Positions 16,882 through 25,443 of a DNA stretch of 64,000 nt are shown here, in pieces (the first letter of the stretch is position 1; the number at the start of each line of letters is the position of its first letter). The position numbers and the translations under genes are program-made. The stretch lies in NCBI GenBank assembly GCA_902826835.1, contig CADEGH010000008.1, positions 116,404 through 180,403 on the forward strand, read 5' to 3'. The stretch is from an uncultured bacterium. Its GTDB lineage: Bacteria > Planctomycetota > GCA-002687715. A model generated the notes under the pieces. That model had not been told where the DNA came from and made no database searches. It saw only the letters and a program-made list of their open reading frames with translations.

Positions 16882-18960
16882 TCAATTCAAGTCTATGATC
16901 GCCCCATTGATCTTCACCGGTCCGGAGGCCGTGAAGTCGAACTCGGTGCCGTGGATCGTCACTTTTCCATTGCTTTCGAGCACCAACTTGCTGGCGCCGC
17001 AGGTGAATTCCAATTTGTCGCCCACGCTGACCTTCTTGACGGTTCCGACCTGTTCGGTCTGCATCCCCACCACGAAGGTGTTCATGGCGGCCCCGACTTG
17101 GATGCCGTAGGCACCCCCCGTCGAGAGAGCCTTGGCCACGAGGACAGTCTCGGTGGAGCTGAGCAGCACCGTGACGTTTTGCATTTTCTGGATGGTCTCG
17201 GACCGACTGCCCTTGACGGTCAAGGAGTCGTCTTCTCCAACGGTATGGGTCCTCGATTGGGTGATGTCGACTGTCTCGGTTTTCTCCACCGTCTCTCGGC
17301 GGTGCCCGAGGACTGTCAGGGTCTCGTCGTTCTCGACCTTATCCACGCGATCGTGCTTCACGGTGGAGGTTTCATCGTTCCCAACCGTGTCTTTGCGGTC
17401 GTTTCCGACTTCGTGGATCTCGTTGTGCTGCGCTTTGATGTAGAGGCCTTCGGACCCCCCGGTGTCGTTCATGGTGATTTCGTTGTGGCCGCCCGATCCC
17501 CCGAGGCTATTGGAGCGAAGCGTGGTCATCATCGCGGCTTCAACCGCGGTCGGCGGCGGCGGGGCCTCCTCAGCGGTTCGTCCGGCGTGGGAGCAAGGCG
17601 GAGGGTTGTCCGCGTTGTAGAGCGACCCCATCACCAAGGGTCGGCTGGGATCGCCTTCAAGGAAATGGACTAGGACTTCGTGTCCGATGCGGGGGAGGGC
17701 CAAAGTGCCCCAGCCCCGCCCGGCGGTCGCTTGGGCCACGCGAATGAAGCAGGAACTGCCATCCCGACGCCCGGGGGCTCGATCCCAGTGAAACTTGACC
17801 TGGATGCGAGCGTGGGCGTCGGTGTAGATCTCCATTCCGGGGGGGCCGACAACCTCGGCCGTCTGGGCCCCGGGGATGGTGGGGGTTTTTGTAATACGAG
17901 GCGGGCGGAATGCGACGAGGTGTGGCAGGCAAACCCCGGTATTCTGATAGAGAAATGGAGGCTGCTCTCCTCCGGCTGTGAGGTCCGGGCTATGCACCTC
18001 GTGGTAGACCTCACTCACTACGTACTTGAGCCCGGTTTCCGCTAGGGAGGCGTGACTCGTCAGTGTGAAGAAGCACCCCGCTGTCCAGCTTCTGCACACG
18101 CTCTTGGCCTCAACCCGCTCGGTGGCCGAGTCCTGCTCTTGGGCCCGAACCCCGCCTAAGTCATTGCCCTCGGAAGGCGTGCGCTGGCCTGCCGGATACT
18201 CGAAGACTTCAGAGTTTCTGCCGGCCGGAACCACCGGTCGCCCAGCTACCTCGGTGATCAGGTTGCGTTCCGGGCTCTTGAGCTCGAAGTTGTAGTCGCC
18301 GACCGCGAACGCGCCGCTCTGGTACTCCCAGGAGTGCTTCCACTCGGTGATGATGTCGGCATGGTCGGGGCGACCCTCGTGTGATGCATAACTCAACTCC
18401 GGCTCGGCCGAGGCCCTATAGGCGGAGCTGGAGTCACCTAACACCATGGTGTGGGCCTTGGCGGAGTGTGCGAAGAAAAAGAAGATGCCCGCGCCCTCAA
18501 GGAGGCGCAGGACGAAGTTGAGATCCGACTCCTGGTATTGAACACAATACTCCAGATGGGGGTAAGTCCGCCGCAGGCCGCTATCCTCGAGTTGAAGCTC
18601 CGGATGGTCCTTCGCGACCTCCCTGACGATCTCCACCACGTTGAGGCCCTGAAAGATCCGGGAGTCCTTCGTCTTGGAGAGAAACCAGGCCGCCGGCACC
18701 ATAGTGGCACGGTACATGCTCTTGCGGGGCCCCTTTCCCTCGTACGCGAGTCGGCTGATGTAGCCGTGGAAGTGGCGCTCGCCGCCGTCGGTGCGCTCGA
18801 CTGAAACTGTCACGGCCTTTCCGATGAGTTCTCCCGGACTGATGGACGTTCGATCAGACAAGAGCTCGAGGTCGAACGAAAAGAGCCCGGAAATCCTCTC
18901 GGTCCCGCGAAAGCCGGTGATCCTCAAGTCGCGACCGAGCGGGGAGCTGATTCTGATCAT
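16882..18960 (-). CDS. vgrG: VgrG (TssI) T6SS spike protein
   Basis: This 692-residue VgrG has the gp27-like N-terminal domain ('FRGTERISGLFSFDLELLS', 'GYISRLAYEGKG', 'QYQESDLNFVLRLLEGAGIFFFF') to about residue 380. The gp5-like OB-fold follows ('ARIQVKFHWDR', 'CFIRVAQATAGRGWGTLALPRIGHEVLVHFLEGDP'), then a beta-helix of short imperfect repeats ('HNEIHEVGNDRKDTVGNDET' and similar) from about residue 490 to 600. The end 'DFTASGPVKINGAIIDLN' offers a flat tip for a PAAR or PAAR-like cap. No extra C-terminal toxin domain is visible. It is the first gene of the vgrG-hcp-LDT-tae4 run. Confidence 0.95.
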   Translation of the reverse strand: MIRISSPLGRDLRITGFRGTERISGLFSFDLELLSDRTSISPGELIGKAVTVSVERTDGGERHFHGYISRLAYEGKGPRKSMYRATMVPAAWFLSKTKDSRIFQGLNVVEIVREVAKDHPELQLEDSGLRRTYPHLEYCVQYQESDLNFVLRLLEGAGIFFFFAHSAKAHTMVLGDSSSAYRASAEPELSYASHEGRPDHADIITEWKHSWEYQSGAFAVGDYNFELKSPERNLITEVAGRPVVPAGRNSEVFEYPAGQRTPSEGNDLGGVRAQEQDSATERVEAKSVCRSWTAGCFFTLTSHASLAETGLKYVVSEVYHEVHSPDLTAGGEQPPFLYQNTGVCLPHLVAFRPPRITKTPTIPGAQTAEVVGPPGMEIYTDAHARIQVKFHWDRAPGRRDGSSCFIRVAQATAGRGWGTLALPRIGHEVLVHFLEGDPSRPLVMGSLYNADNPPPCSHAGRTAEEAPPPPTAVEAAMMTTLRSNSLGGSGGHNEITMNDTGGSEGLYIKAQHNEIHEVGNDRKDTVGNDETSTVKHDRVDKVENDETLTVLGHRRETVEKTETVDITQSRTHTVGEDDSLTVKGSRSETIQKMQNVTVLLSSTETVLVAKALSTGGAYGIQVGAAMNTFVVGMQTEQVGTVKKVSVGDKLEFTCGASKLVLESNGKVTIHGTEFDFTASGPVKINGAIIDLN

Positions 18961-19109
18961 GGCGTGGCCGACGCTCCAAGCGGAAATAACCCCTACCGGT
19001 ATGGTTCTCGCCTCAGTCTACAAAGAGTTGCCCAAAATTTTCGTTTTTCCTTCGACGAGGCCGTCGCCTTTCCGGAGAACCCGGCATAGCAAGAGTCGTG
19101 CCTTGAAGC

Positions 19110-22100
19110 TCACTTCTCGGGTAGGGTGTCCTCCGGACGCTCCGGAGTAGCCCGCCGACGAATGATCCTGCCTTGAGTTTCGTCCGAACCGGTACGCGCA
19201 TTCTGCGTTTCGAGCACCGTGTTCAACAACTCCTCCAGAAACCACTCCCGAAACTCGGAACCGAACAACGACCCACCCAATTGCTTACTCAGGCCTTCGA
19301 TATCGGTACCTTTGCTGCCAAGTCGTCCGAGGAGGCCGCGCTTCTCCTGCTTGAGCTGGTGGGCGGCGAGTTCTTCCCGAAACTGTTTCTCCATGCGGAT
19401 TCGAAACTTATCGGCGGCCCGCCGAAACGAGCGAACGAGTTCGTAAGGCATCTCGTGGTGGTCTCCGAGAATCCGAGCCGCCGTCGAGGCCAGATCGGTC
19501 CTGCTCCCACCCTTCTGCCAGGTCGACAGGAGCTCTTCGAGTGGCCACGGACGGGGCGGATCTTCAAGTTCGTCAAACGGATTTCTGTAGACAGCCTCGA
19601 TCCAATCCGTCCCCTTTGGCGCCTTGTCGACGCAGTCTTTCATAGCGATACAAAAATCGACGATCTTCTCGATCGCGTCGTCAGGTGGATCGGAGGACCT
19701 CGAGCCAGCCACGGAAAGCAGGCGGGAGAGTTTCGCCCTCAGTAGCTTCAACTGGTCGGTGAGCCTAGAGTGGGTCTGACGCGCGCTTTCCCCCACGTAC
19801 GGGTAACGGTCCCGGAGGAGGCGAGAGAGGTACCGACGCTCCGGTGGAGAGGGGAGTTTCCGCAGTTCCTGTTCCAGTATTTTGCGGATCTCGGCTCCCA
19901 TATTCGAGTCTCCGAGGTCGCGACTCCCGCAGACCATGGTGACCTGCTGGGAACAAAATTGGGCGATGCCTTCGGACAGCTCCTTCGCCGCCTTCGAAAG
20001 CTGGTCCGCCGAAGCGTCGTCCGACAAGTTCTCCGCCTCACTTAGATCCTGCAGGGCCTCGTGGACCGATCTTGCGACGGCCTGCAGCCCGAACAAGCGG
20101 GAATGAATGACGTCGACCAAGACATCTACGGCCATTAGTGCACGATTCACTATCGTCGACGGGTTGCCGACATCGAAATCCGAATTGTTCGTGCAGTAGC
20201 TGAACCCCTGAATATTGGTGAGCATCTTGAACGCGATGACGAGAGCCTCCTGCCAAATCTCGTCCGGAATGCTCTCGGCTTTCTTCCAATTTTGCTCTCC
20301 GGGACGGTAGAGCAGGTTTTTCTTAGAGCACCACGCCGGACGACGTCTCTCGGGAGCTGCCATATCGGCGGCATTCTCGGCCGCCTTCAGCTTCTTTATG
20401 AGGCTCTCCTTGACGCTCGGGGTATTGGGATACTCGTTCTCGAGCCTTACGCGGAGAGTATCCACCTGAGCCTTGATCTGCGACATTCCTTGACCGAAAG
20501 CCGGGGCTCCCGCGGTTCCGTCGTGCACGATATCGGTCTCCAGCAGTGACTGCAGGAGGAGCATTCCCATGCTGTAGATGTCGCAAGGAATGTGGAAGCA
20601 CTTGTACTTCCAGTAAATGAAGTCCGAGGCGACTATGTTCTTGTCTATGAGGTCGCGGACAGCCCTGATCTGGTCCGCACTCAAGTGGACGGGGATGCTT
20701 CTCAGATCCAACGCGGAGACCCGGGAATGATCGGGCTTGACGGTGTAGATGACGCGAAGCCCCTCCAAGAGTGGACCGGCTTTGTTCATGTACGCGACCA
20801 CGGAGTCCCGCTCACTGTAGTGTCGTGAATCCATGGATGTGTCTGTAATGGTCGCTTCGATGATGCAGAAATCCGGGTTCTCGATCAAATTCCTCAACTT
20901 CAGCGTGCCTTTGCGCTGCATGCCGAAGTTGTTCGTATCCAGCATCACCGGGCTCGTGTAGGTCTCATTGACATTCTTCGGCGGCTCGAAGATGAAAGTC
21001 TGTTCCTCGTCCTCGTCGTGGAAGAACGGCTTGGCAGATGCCAGGTCGATGATATGCGCCTCCAATGCCCAGAGCGCCGGAGTCTCCTGGTGAGCCCTCG
21101 CCATTTTCACCATGATGTTTTCCGGCTTGAGATCCAGGTGAGGGCTGCGGCACGACTCGTGTATGCGGGCTAGGCCGGCGCACACGTCGCGAAACAAGGA
21201 CAATTTCAGCTTGAGAACCTCCAGGCAATACTGCTCCGGACTGGTGTTGGGATCGTAAACCGTCAATCTCTGGCCGTCCCGCGCCGGGGTGATGCGGCTC
21301 AGGAGGTACTTCTGCCCCGTGGAATAGTCTACCGTCCGCTGCACGGACGACACGTACTCCTTGAAGTCGCGTCCGCCGATGATCTGACTGGCGATATCGT
21401 ATTGAAGATGCAGGCAGTCCATCGGTATGGCGTAGAACTCGTAGAACGACAGCGGGTGGATCCGGTCCGAAACCGGGCGGCGCGTTCCCTGGCCCGGATC
21501 GAAGCAGTGGCTCCTCTCCGGGCACTTGACGCAGGGCATCAGTCGGGGATCGATCGTTCCTTTCTCCATGGCGTTCCCAAGGCGCGCATAGAGGCCGTCG
21601 CGGTCGGACAGGACTTCGCCGTAATCCTTGGCGGTACGATTGGACGGAAAGCTCCGCACATACAGTCGGGCGTCCTTGATGTCGGTCTTCCCTGCCCAGC
21701 AGCGCGGGCAATACAAGGCGCGCTTCGTGGTCCCCTCATAGGGACCGAGTGCCGGTTGGGCGCTTCCGCTGTCCTTGAGATGAGCTCTCACCCTATCGAT
21801 TAACTGTTCGTCCCGGCAATCCTCCAGTAGGCCAGTGCACTCCGGGCAGAGGGCGTGAAAGAGATCCCTGGTCTTCCGACAGTACAGAACCGGTTTCGAC
21901 TGGGACGGTTCTGAATCGGGACCCTTTCCTTGGTCGAAATCGAACAAGTCCAGGATCTGGACGACCCCCGTGCTTCCCTGGGCGAACTTGGTCAAACTTT
22001 CGATTTCGCGCCTCCACAGCCTGGCGATGCTGGGGTTCGTGTCCTCGTTTCGCCGTCCGACTTGCTGGATAGGCTCTGATGCATACTCGTCCCGCTGGAC

Positions 22101-22322
22101 CTTGAGGGCGACGTCACGCAGCACCGTCCCTCCGGCGGAAACGACGCGCGCCAGGAGGACCTTCGAGTAACGGCCACCATCGCTCAGCAACGCGAAGGGC
22201 TGGCTTGCGGGGCGATCCTCGGCTTCAAAATTGGGAACAATTTCGAATCGCAGTCCCTCCGAAGCGGCCCGGAAAATCTCCGCATAGGACTTGGAGGGTG
22301 GACCTGCAGCGGGATTCGTCAT
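19110..22322 (-). CDS. Large Ser/Thr protein kinase-like protein with cysteine-pair inserts, T6SS-linked
   Basis: A 1070-residue protein. The kinase N-lobe shows 'VALKVQRDE' (Lys about 74). The catalytic loop is 'HLDLKPENIMV' (about 395-405). The metal-binding DFG is replaced by DLA in 'HIIDLASAKP' (about 424-432). Between the lobes lies a long insert with Cys pairs: C148 and CPEC 159-162, CPRC 205-208, and CVKC 264-267 with C273. These resemble zinc ribbons. The C-terminal half is helical and unrecognised. ATG 22322 has AAAGGA upstream; a GTG at 22343 is an alternative start. Kinases such as PpkA regulate other T6SSs post-translationally, so a similar role is plausible here. It precedes vgrG by 149 bases. 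Confidence 0.75.
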   Translation of the reverse strand: MTNPAAGPPSKSYAEIFRAASEGLRFEIVPNFEAEDRPASQPFALLSDGGRYSKVLLARVVSAGGTVLRDVALKVQRDEYASEPIQQVGRRNEDTNPSIARLWRREIESLTKFAQGSTGVVQILDLFDFDQGKGPDSEPSQSKPVLYCRKTRDLFHALCPECTGLLEDCRDEQLIDRVRAHLKDSGSAQPALGPYEGTTKRALYCPRCWAGKTDIKDARLYVRSFPSNRTAKDYGEVLSDRDGLYARLGNAMEKGTIDPRLMPCVKCPERSHCFDPGQGTRRPVSDRIHPLSFYEFYAIPMDCLHLQYDIASQIIGGRDFKEYVSSVQRTVDYSTGQKYLLSRITPARDGQRLTVYDPNTSPEQYCLEVLKLKLSLFRDVCAGLARIHESCRSPHLDLKPENIMVKMARAHQETPALWALEAHIIDLASAKPFFHDEDEEQTFIFEPPKNVNETYTSPVMLDTNNFGMQRKGTLKLRNLIENPDFCIIEATITDTSMDSRHYSERDSVVAYMNKAGPLLEGLRVIYTVKPDHSRVSALDLRSIPVHLSADQIRAVRDLIDKNIVASDFIYWKYKCFHIPCDIYSMGMLLLQSLLETDIVHDGTAGAPAFGQGMSQIKAQVDTLRVRLENEYPNTPSVKESLIKKLKAAENAADMAAPERRRPAWCSKKNLLYRPGEQNWKKAESIPDEIWQEALVIAFKMLTNIQGFSYCTNNSDFDVGNPSTIVNRALMAVDVLVDVIHSRLFGLQAVARSVHEALQDLSEAENLSDDASADQLSKAAKELSEGIAQFCSQQVTMVCGSRDLGDSNMGAEIRKILEQELRKLPSPPERRYLSRLLRDRYPYVGESARQTHSRLTDQLKLLRAKLSRLLSVAGSRSSDPPDDAIEKIVDFCIAMKDCVDKAPKGTDWIEAVYRNPFDELEDPPRPWPLEELLSTWQKGGSRTDLASTAARILGDHHEMPYELVRSFRRAADKFRIRMEKQFREELAAHQLKQEKRGLLGRLGSKGTDIEGLSKQLGGSLFGSEFREWFLEELLNTVLETQNARTGSDETQGRIIRRRATPERPEDTLPEK

Positions 22323-22836
22323 GAGCGGAGTCCTTTCGGTCACGGTCGCGTCGGAGGCCGGAGAGTCATCGGCGCCTTGGGGCTACTGCTGACTGCCTGC
22401 GCCGTCCGTCGCACGGTCTTCGGCTCCGCGTCCGCGCGGCCACGGAAAGGGAATCGAGGTTCGTTCTCACGGCGCCTGGGTGAGCTTACAGCAAGCCCGG
22501 AACTCCGCGCAAGAGAAGGGCTGGTCACGGCCGGCGGCGGGTCCTGTTCGATTGGCTCCACGACGACCGGGCGCAGGCCCCGCGAGACCCCATCTCCCTT
22601 GCCATGCCCGCCAGTCAGCAAATTTGATGCCTACGGTTCACCGCCCAGAATGAAGTTGCGTCCTTGCGGACGGGCCGGCAAAATAAGGCGATAGCCCATG
22701 TCATGGGAGGCTTGACACTGATCCAGGCTGGGTCCTACACTCCCGCCATCGGCCGAGAAGCCCTGGTTGGAAGAACACTCTGGTCTTTTTCCGGTCGTCG
22801 ACCCGCCGCGCTCGGCTTCAGGAAGAGAAAATTCTC
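22323..22836 (+). promoter_or_regulatory. Divergent control region with tssJ promoter
   Basis: About 510 bases separate the kinase and tssJ starts. Upstream of tssJ is a near-consensus sigma70 promoter: TTGACA at 22712-22717, an 18-base spacer and TACACT at 22736-22741, about 95 bases before the ATG. A perfect palindrome, CCCATG-T-CATGGG (22695-22707), ends five bases before the -35 box and could be an operator. Short ORFs exist in the rest of this stretch, but they look like low-complexity Pro/Arg/Ser readings and I do not call them. No clear promoter is visible for the kinase direction. Confidence 0.55.
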
Positions 22837-23304
22837 ATGCGTACACGTAACCGGCAAGGTCTGTGGCTCCTGCTCGTCCTCCTAGCGTTTGCGGGTGGGT
22901 GCGGTTCGTCGGAAGTTACATTTTTCCTGCGGCCTGAAGGAGATCCTTCCCTCATCAATGGTGGGAACCAGCTCCTGATCGATATCCTGCCCATCACTTC
23001 TGAGTCCTTTTCCGGGGAAAGCATCGATTTGGCTTCGCTCGCCCCGATGCGTGTACAGTTCTCTGGGAAGGTTGAGACCCGGACAGTCGAGCCGAAGAGC
23101 GGAGCACCGTGGGAGCGCGGAAGCTCCGAAGCGCTGCGGATCAACCTCCCCGAGAAAGCGTCCGAGATCTCCACCATCTACATCTTTGCCGATTTCAGGC
23201 CGCTGGAACGACACTCAATCTCGAAGGAGCAGATCGAAGATGAGTCGAAATGGACCATTTTGGTAGGCCGCAGCGGGCTACGCCTCAAGAAGGGAGCCCC
23301 ATGA
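22837..23304 (+). CDS. tssJ: TssJ-like T6SS outer-membrane lipoprotein
   Basis: A 155-residue protein with a clear lipoprotein signal ('LWLLLVLLAFAGGC', lipobox AGGC with Cys near residue 26). The beta-rich remainder fits TssJ: 'VTFFLRPEGDPSLINGG', 'LLIDILPITSESF' and a C-terminal '.IYIFADFRP..RHSIS' strand. TssJ anchors TssM at the outer membrane. Sequence conservation in this family is low, so position supports the call: it directly precedes tssK-tssL-tssM in one operon. The start has AGGAAGAG upstream and lies behind a strong promoter. It overlaps tssK by ATGA. Confidence 0.82.
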   Translation: MRTRNRQGLWLLLVLLAFAGGCGSSEVTFFLRPEGDPSLINGGNQLLIDILPITSESFSGESIDLASLAPMRVQFSGKVETRTVEPKSGAPWERGSSEALRINLPEKASEISTIYIFADFRPLERHSISKEQIEDESKWTILVGRSGLRLKKGAP

Positions 23305-24683
23305 GTCTCAGGCCGTCGCCGCCGGTGCTTTGGCGCGAGGGGATGTTCTTTCTCCCTCACCACCTCCAGTGCACTGACGCGAGGGTCGAGGCCAGAGTCT
23401 CTGAAGTTCAGGCTGCGATCGGTCCGTTTCGCTGGGGAATCTCCAAGCTGAGAGTCGACTTCGAGGCGCTGAAGACCGGCACCTTTCTCGTGGAGGAGGC
23501 TGTCGTCACAACCCCCGTGGGAACCACACTCCACCTTCCGAATGATACTCTCGCGGTGGAGGGACGGGATATAGGAGAACTGCTGAAGACCCGCGGGGAA
23601 GTGTTGGTCAAATTGGGTGTCGCATGGAGGGGCGCCGGCGGGAACCTGGCGGATCCTGCCCATCCTCACCGGGCCTTTGCGGCCGAAGAGGATAGAGCGG
23701 TCTGTGATGACAATGACGGATCGAATCCTCAGACCATCGAGCGCAAACGCTGGAACGCCCGCGTGCTGGTGGACGGCGAGAGTGATGGATTCGACTGCGT
23801 TCCTCTGATGATGGTGCGAGCCGAGAGAACGGGCCGTCCCTCTGGCGTCCCTTCCGAGAACTATATTCCCCCGGTGCTCTCTTGGCGAACCGTTCCAGAG
23901 CTTCGGAAGCGTATCGAGTCGGTGGTCGCCGACCTCAACAAAGGCGTAGCCGATTACGGTGCTTCGCTCTTGGACCGGTCCTTTGCCCCCGATACTCCGC
24001 AGGATGCACTTCGCCTCATGAAGCTGCAGACCGCCGCTCAGTTGGCCACTGAGTTGGAGCAGCGCACTTCCGTCGACGAGATGCACCCGTTCGAGGCCTA
24101 TATCCACCTGTGTCGTATTGTGGCCGGCCTGAGCGTGTTCAGACTCCAAGAGACCGGACTGCCAAAGTTCAAGTTGTACGAGCATGAGAATCTCCTCGGA
24201 ATCTTCGACGACGTCTGCGTGCGGGCATCGGAAGTGACCAAGGCCGTACTCAAAGTCGCCGAGGGGCACCACCGGCCGTTTATCCCCTCAACCTCGGATC
24301 CCAAACTCGTCGAAGCGGAATGTCCCAAAGACTGGGCCTTGGGAACTCGGCACTTGTATCTGCGGGTGCGCAAACCGAGAGACCCCGGGTACGGGCGTGA
24401 ACAAACCTTGGAGCTTCTCGGTCAGAATTTCAAGCTCGCACCCAGCTCCCTGATTTCAGGGATCGCCAAGGGAGGAAACCGCAGAGGGATCGACCTCAAG
24501 GGCGACGAAGAAACGCATTTCGGTCTGCCCAATCGACAGGCCTACTATTACTTCCGTCTGTCCCGCGAGAAGACGGACTTTTGGGCCCTGTTGGGTGCTG
24601 AGTCCAAGCTGAGCGGTTATTGGATTCGCGACAACAGCCTCGCCCTGACTATGGACCTTTTCCGCGAGGCGGATGATGAGTGA
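23301..24683 (+). CDS. tssK: TssK T6SS baseplate/membrane-complex adaptor
   Basis: This 460-residue protein begins 'PPVLWREGMFFLPHHLQ', close to the TssK signature 'V.W.EGMFL.PQHFQ'. It contains the typical 'LR.DFEALK.G.F.V', 'SYIPP.L'-like 'NYIPPVLSW' and 'HPFEAYIHLCRIVAGLSVF' blocks. TssK links the TssEFG wedge to the TssL/TssM membrane complex through its C-terminal domain. I chose ATG 23301 because it forms an ATGA overlap with tssJ and begins just before the conserved N-terminus. Its end overlaps tssL by 11 bases. Length is normal. Confidence 0.93.
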   Translation: MSLRPSPPVLWREGMFFLPHHLQCTDARVEARVSEVQAAIGPFRWGISKLRVDFEALKTGTFLVEEAVVTTPVGTTLHLPNDTLAVEGRDIGELLKTRGEVLVKLGVAWRGAGGNLADPAHPHRAFAAEEDRAVCDDNDGSNPQTIERKRWNARVLVDGESDGFDCVPLMMVRAERTGRPSGVPSENYIPPVLSWRTVPELRKRIESVVADLNKGVADYGASLLDRSFAPDTPQDALRLMKLQTAAQLATELEQRTSVDEMHPFEAYIHLCRIVAGLSVFRLQETGLPKFKLYEHENLLGIFDDVCVRASEVTKAVLKVAEGHHRPFIPSTSDPKLVEAECPKDWALGTRHLYLRVRKPRDPGYGREQTLELLGQNFKLAPSSLISGIAKGGNRRGIDLKGDEETHFGLPNRQAYYYFRLSREKTDFWALLGAESKLSGYWIRDNSLALTMDLFREADDE

Positions 24684-25443
24684 CGCAGTCACGATCCCCC
24701 ACTTGGCTTCGGACTTCTTGCACGTGTTAACGGCATTTCGATCCTCGATCGGGCATGGCGATCAAAGTCTCGCGGCGCTGGAGTCGAAGCTGAGCGAACG
24801 GATGCGGACGTTGGAGAAGGACTGCCGCAGCCATCAAAAGTCCGCGCTCTTCCCTGCCGCTCAGAAGCTCCTCATTTACACAGCCGATGATATCATCATG
24901 ACATCCGGGCATCCCGTGGCGTTGGCCTGGCAACCTTGGCAGCAGAGGGAGTATCTGAACGAAAACTCCGACGGGGACGAGAGATTCTTCGAACTGTTCG
25001 GTGCGAACGCGCTCCCGGCGTTTCGTGAGCCCGAGATTGAAGAACTGGCATTTCTGTGCATTGCGGCCGGCTTTCGAGGCAAATTGAGAGTGGTACCCGG
25101 GGAGCGAAATCGCGTCTCACTTTGGTCCTCCGGATCCACGGCCGAGCTTCGCAAGTTCCTCGAGACTCTGCGCCACAGCGCGGCTCCGACGAACCCCTCT
25201 CGGCTGTTTCCGGGGGCCTATGACCACACGGACCCCCGACCCCTTCCGCTCTTGCCTTTGGCACGTATGACGCGCTTGGTCGCCCTTTGCTTCGTCCTGG
25301 GACTCGTGAGCTGGTTCGCGGCGAGGGCCCTGATCCCGGGCGCCATTCGGGAAGCCATCGCAGCAGCGAAGGAAATCTCGGAAGCTCATTCTGGACGCTG
25401 GGCGGCTCAAGATTCCGGGGCTGCGGGGGTGAAACCCAAATGA
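24673..25443 (+). CDS. tssL: TssL (IcmH/DotU) T6SS inner-membrane protein
   Basis: A 256-residue DotU-type protein. A cytoplasmic helical domain carries 'KLLIYTADDIIMTS' near residues 65-80 and 'WQQREYLNENSDGDERFFELF' near 92-112, matching the family's 'Y.LCA.LDE.' and 'FF..L' motifs in loose form. A single membrane segment lies near residues 207-227 ('LVALCFVLGLVSWFAARALI'). Only about 30 residues follow it, and no OmpA/peptidoglycan-binding extension is present. TssL joins TssM in the inner-membrane complex. Two adjacent ATGs (24673 and 24676) are both possible starts. It overlaps tssM by ATGA. Confidence 0.88.
   Translation: MMSDAVTIPHLASDFLHVLTAFRSSIGHGDQSLAALESKLSERMRTLEKDCRSHQKSALFPAAQKLLIYTADDIIMTSGHPVALAWQPWQQREYLNENSDGDERFFELFGANALPAFREPEIEELAFLCIAAGFRGKLRVVPGERNRVSLWSSGSTAELRKFLETLRHSAAPTNPSRLFPGAYDHTDPRPLPLLPLARMTRLVALCFVLGLVSWFAARALIPGAIREAIAAAKEISEAHSGRWAAQDSGAAGVKPK

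Noticed and set aside
22340..22621. A 93-codon minus-strand frame that ends in a GTGA overlap with a possible GTG start of the kinase
   Set aside because: The start would be TTG, the product is Pro/Ser/Arg low complexity, and a better kinase start (ATG 22322 with AAAGGA) exists. Translational coupling cannot be excluded, but support is too weak.
22377..22694. A plus-strand frame beginning with a lipoprotein-like 'LLLTACA' segment
   Set aside because: Only the first few residues look like a signal; the rest is low complexity and no ribosome site was seen.
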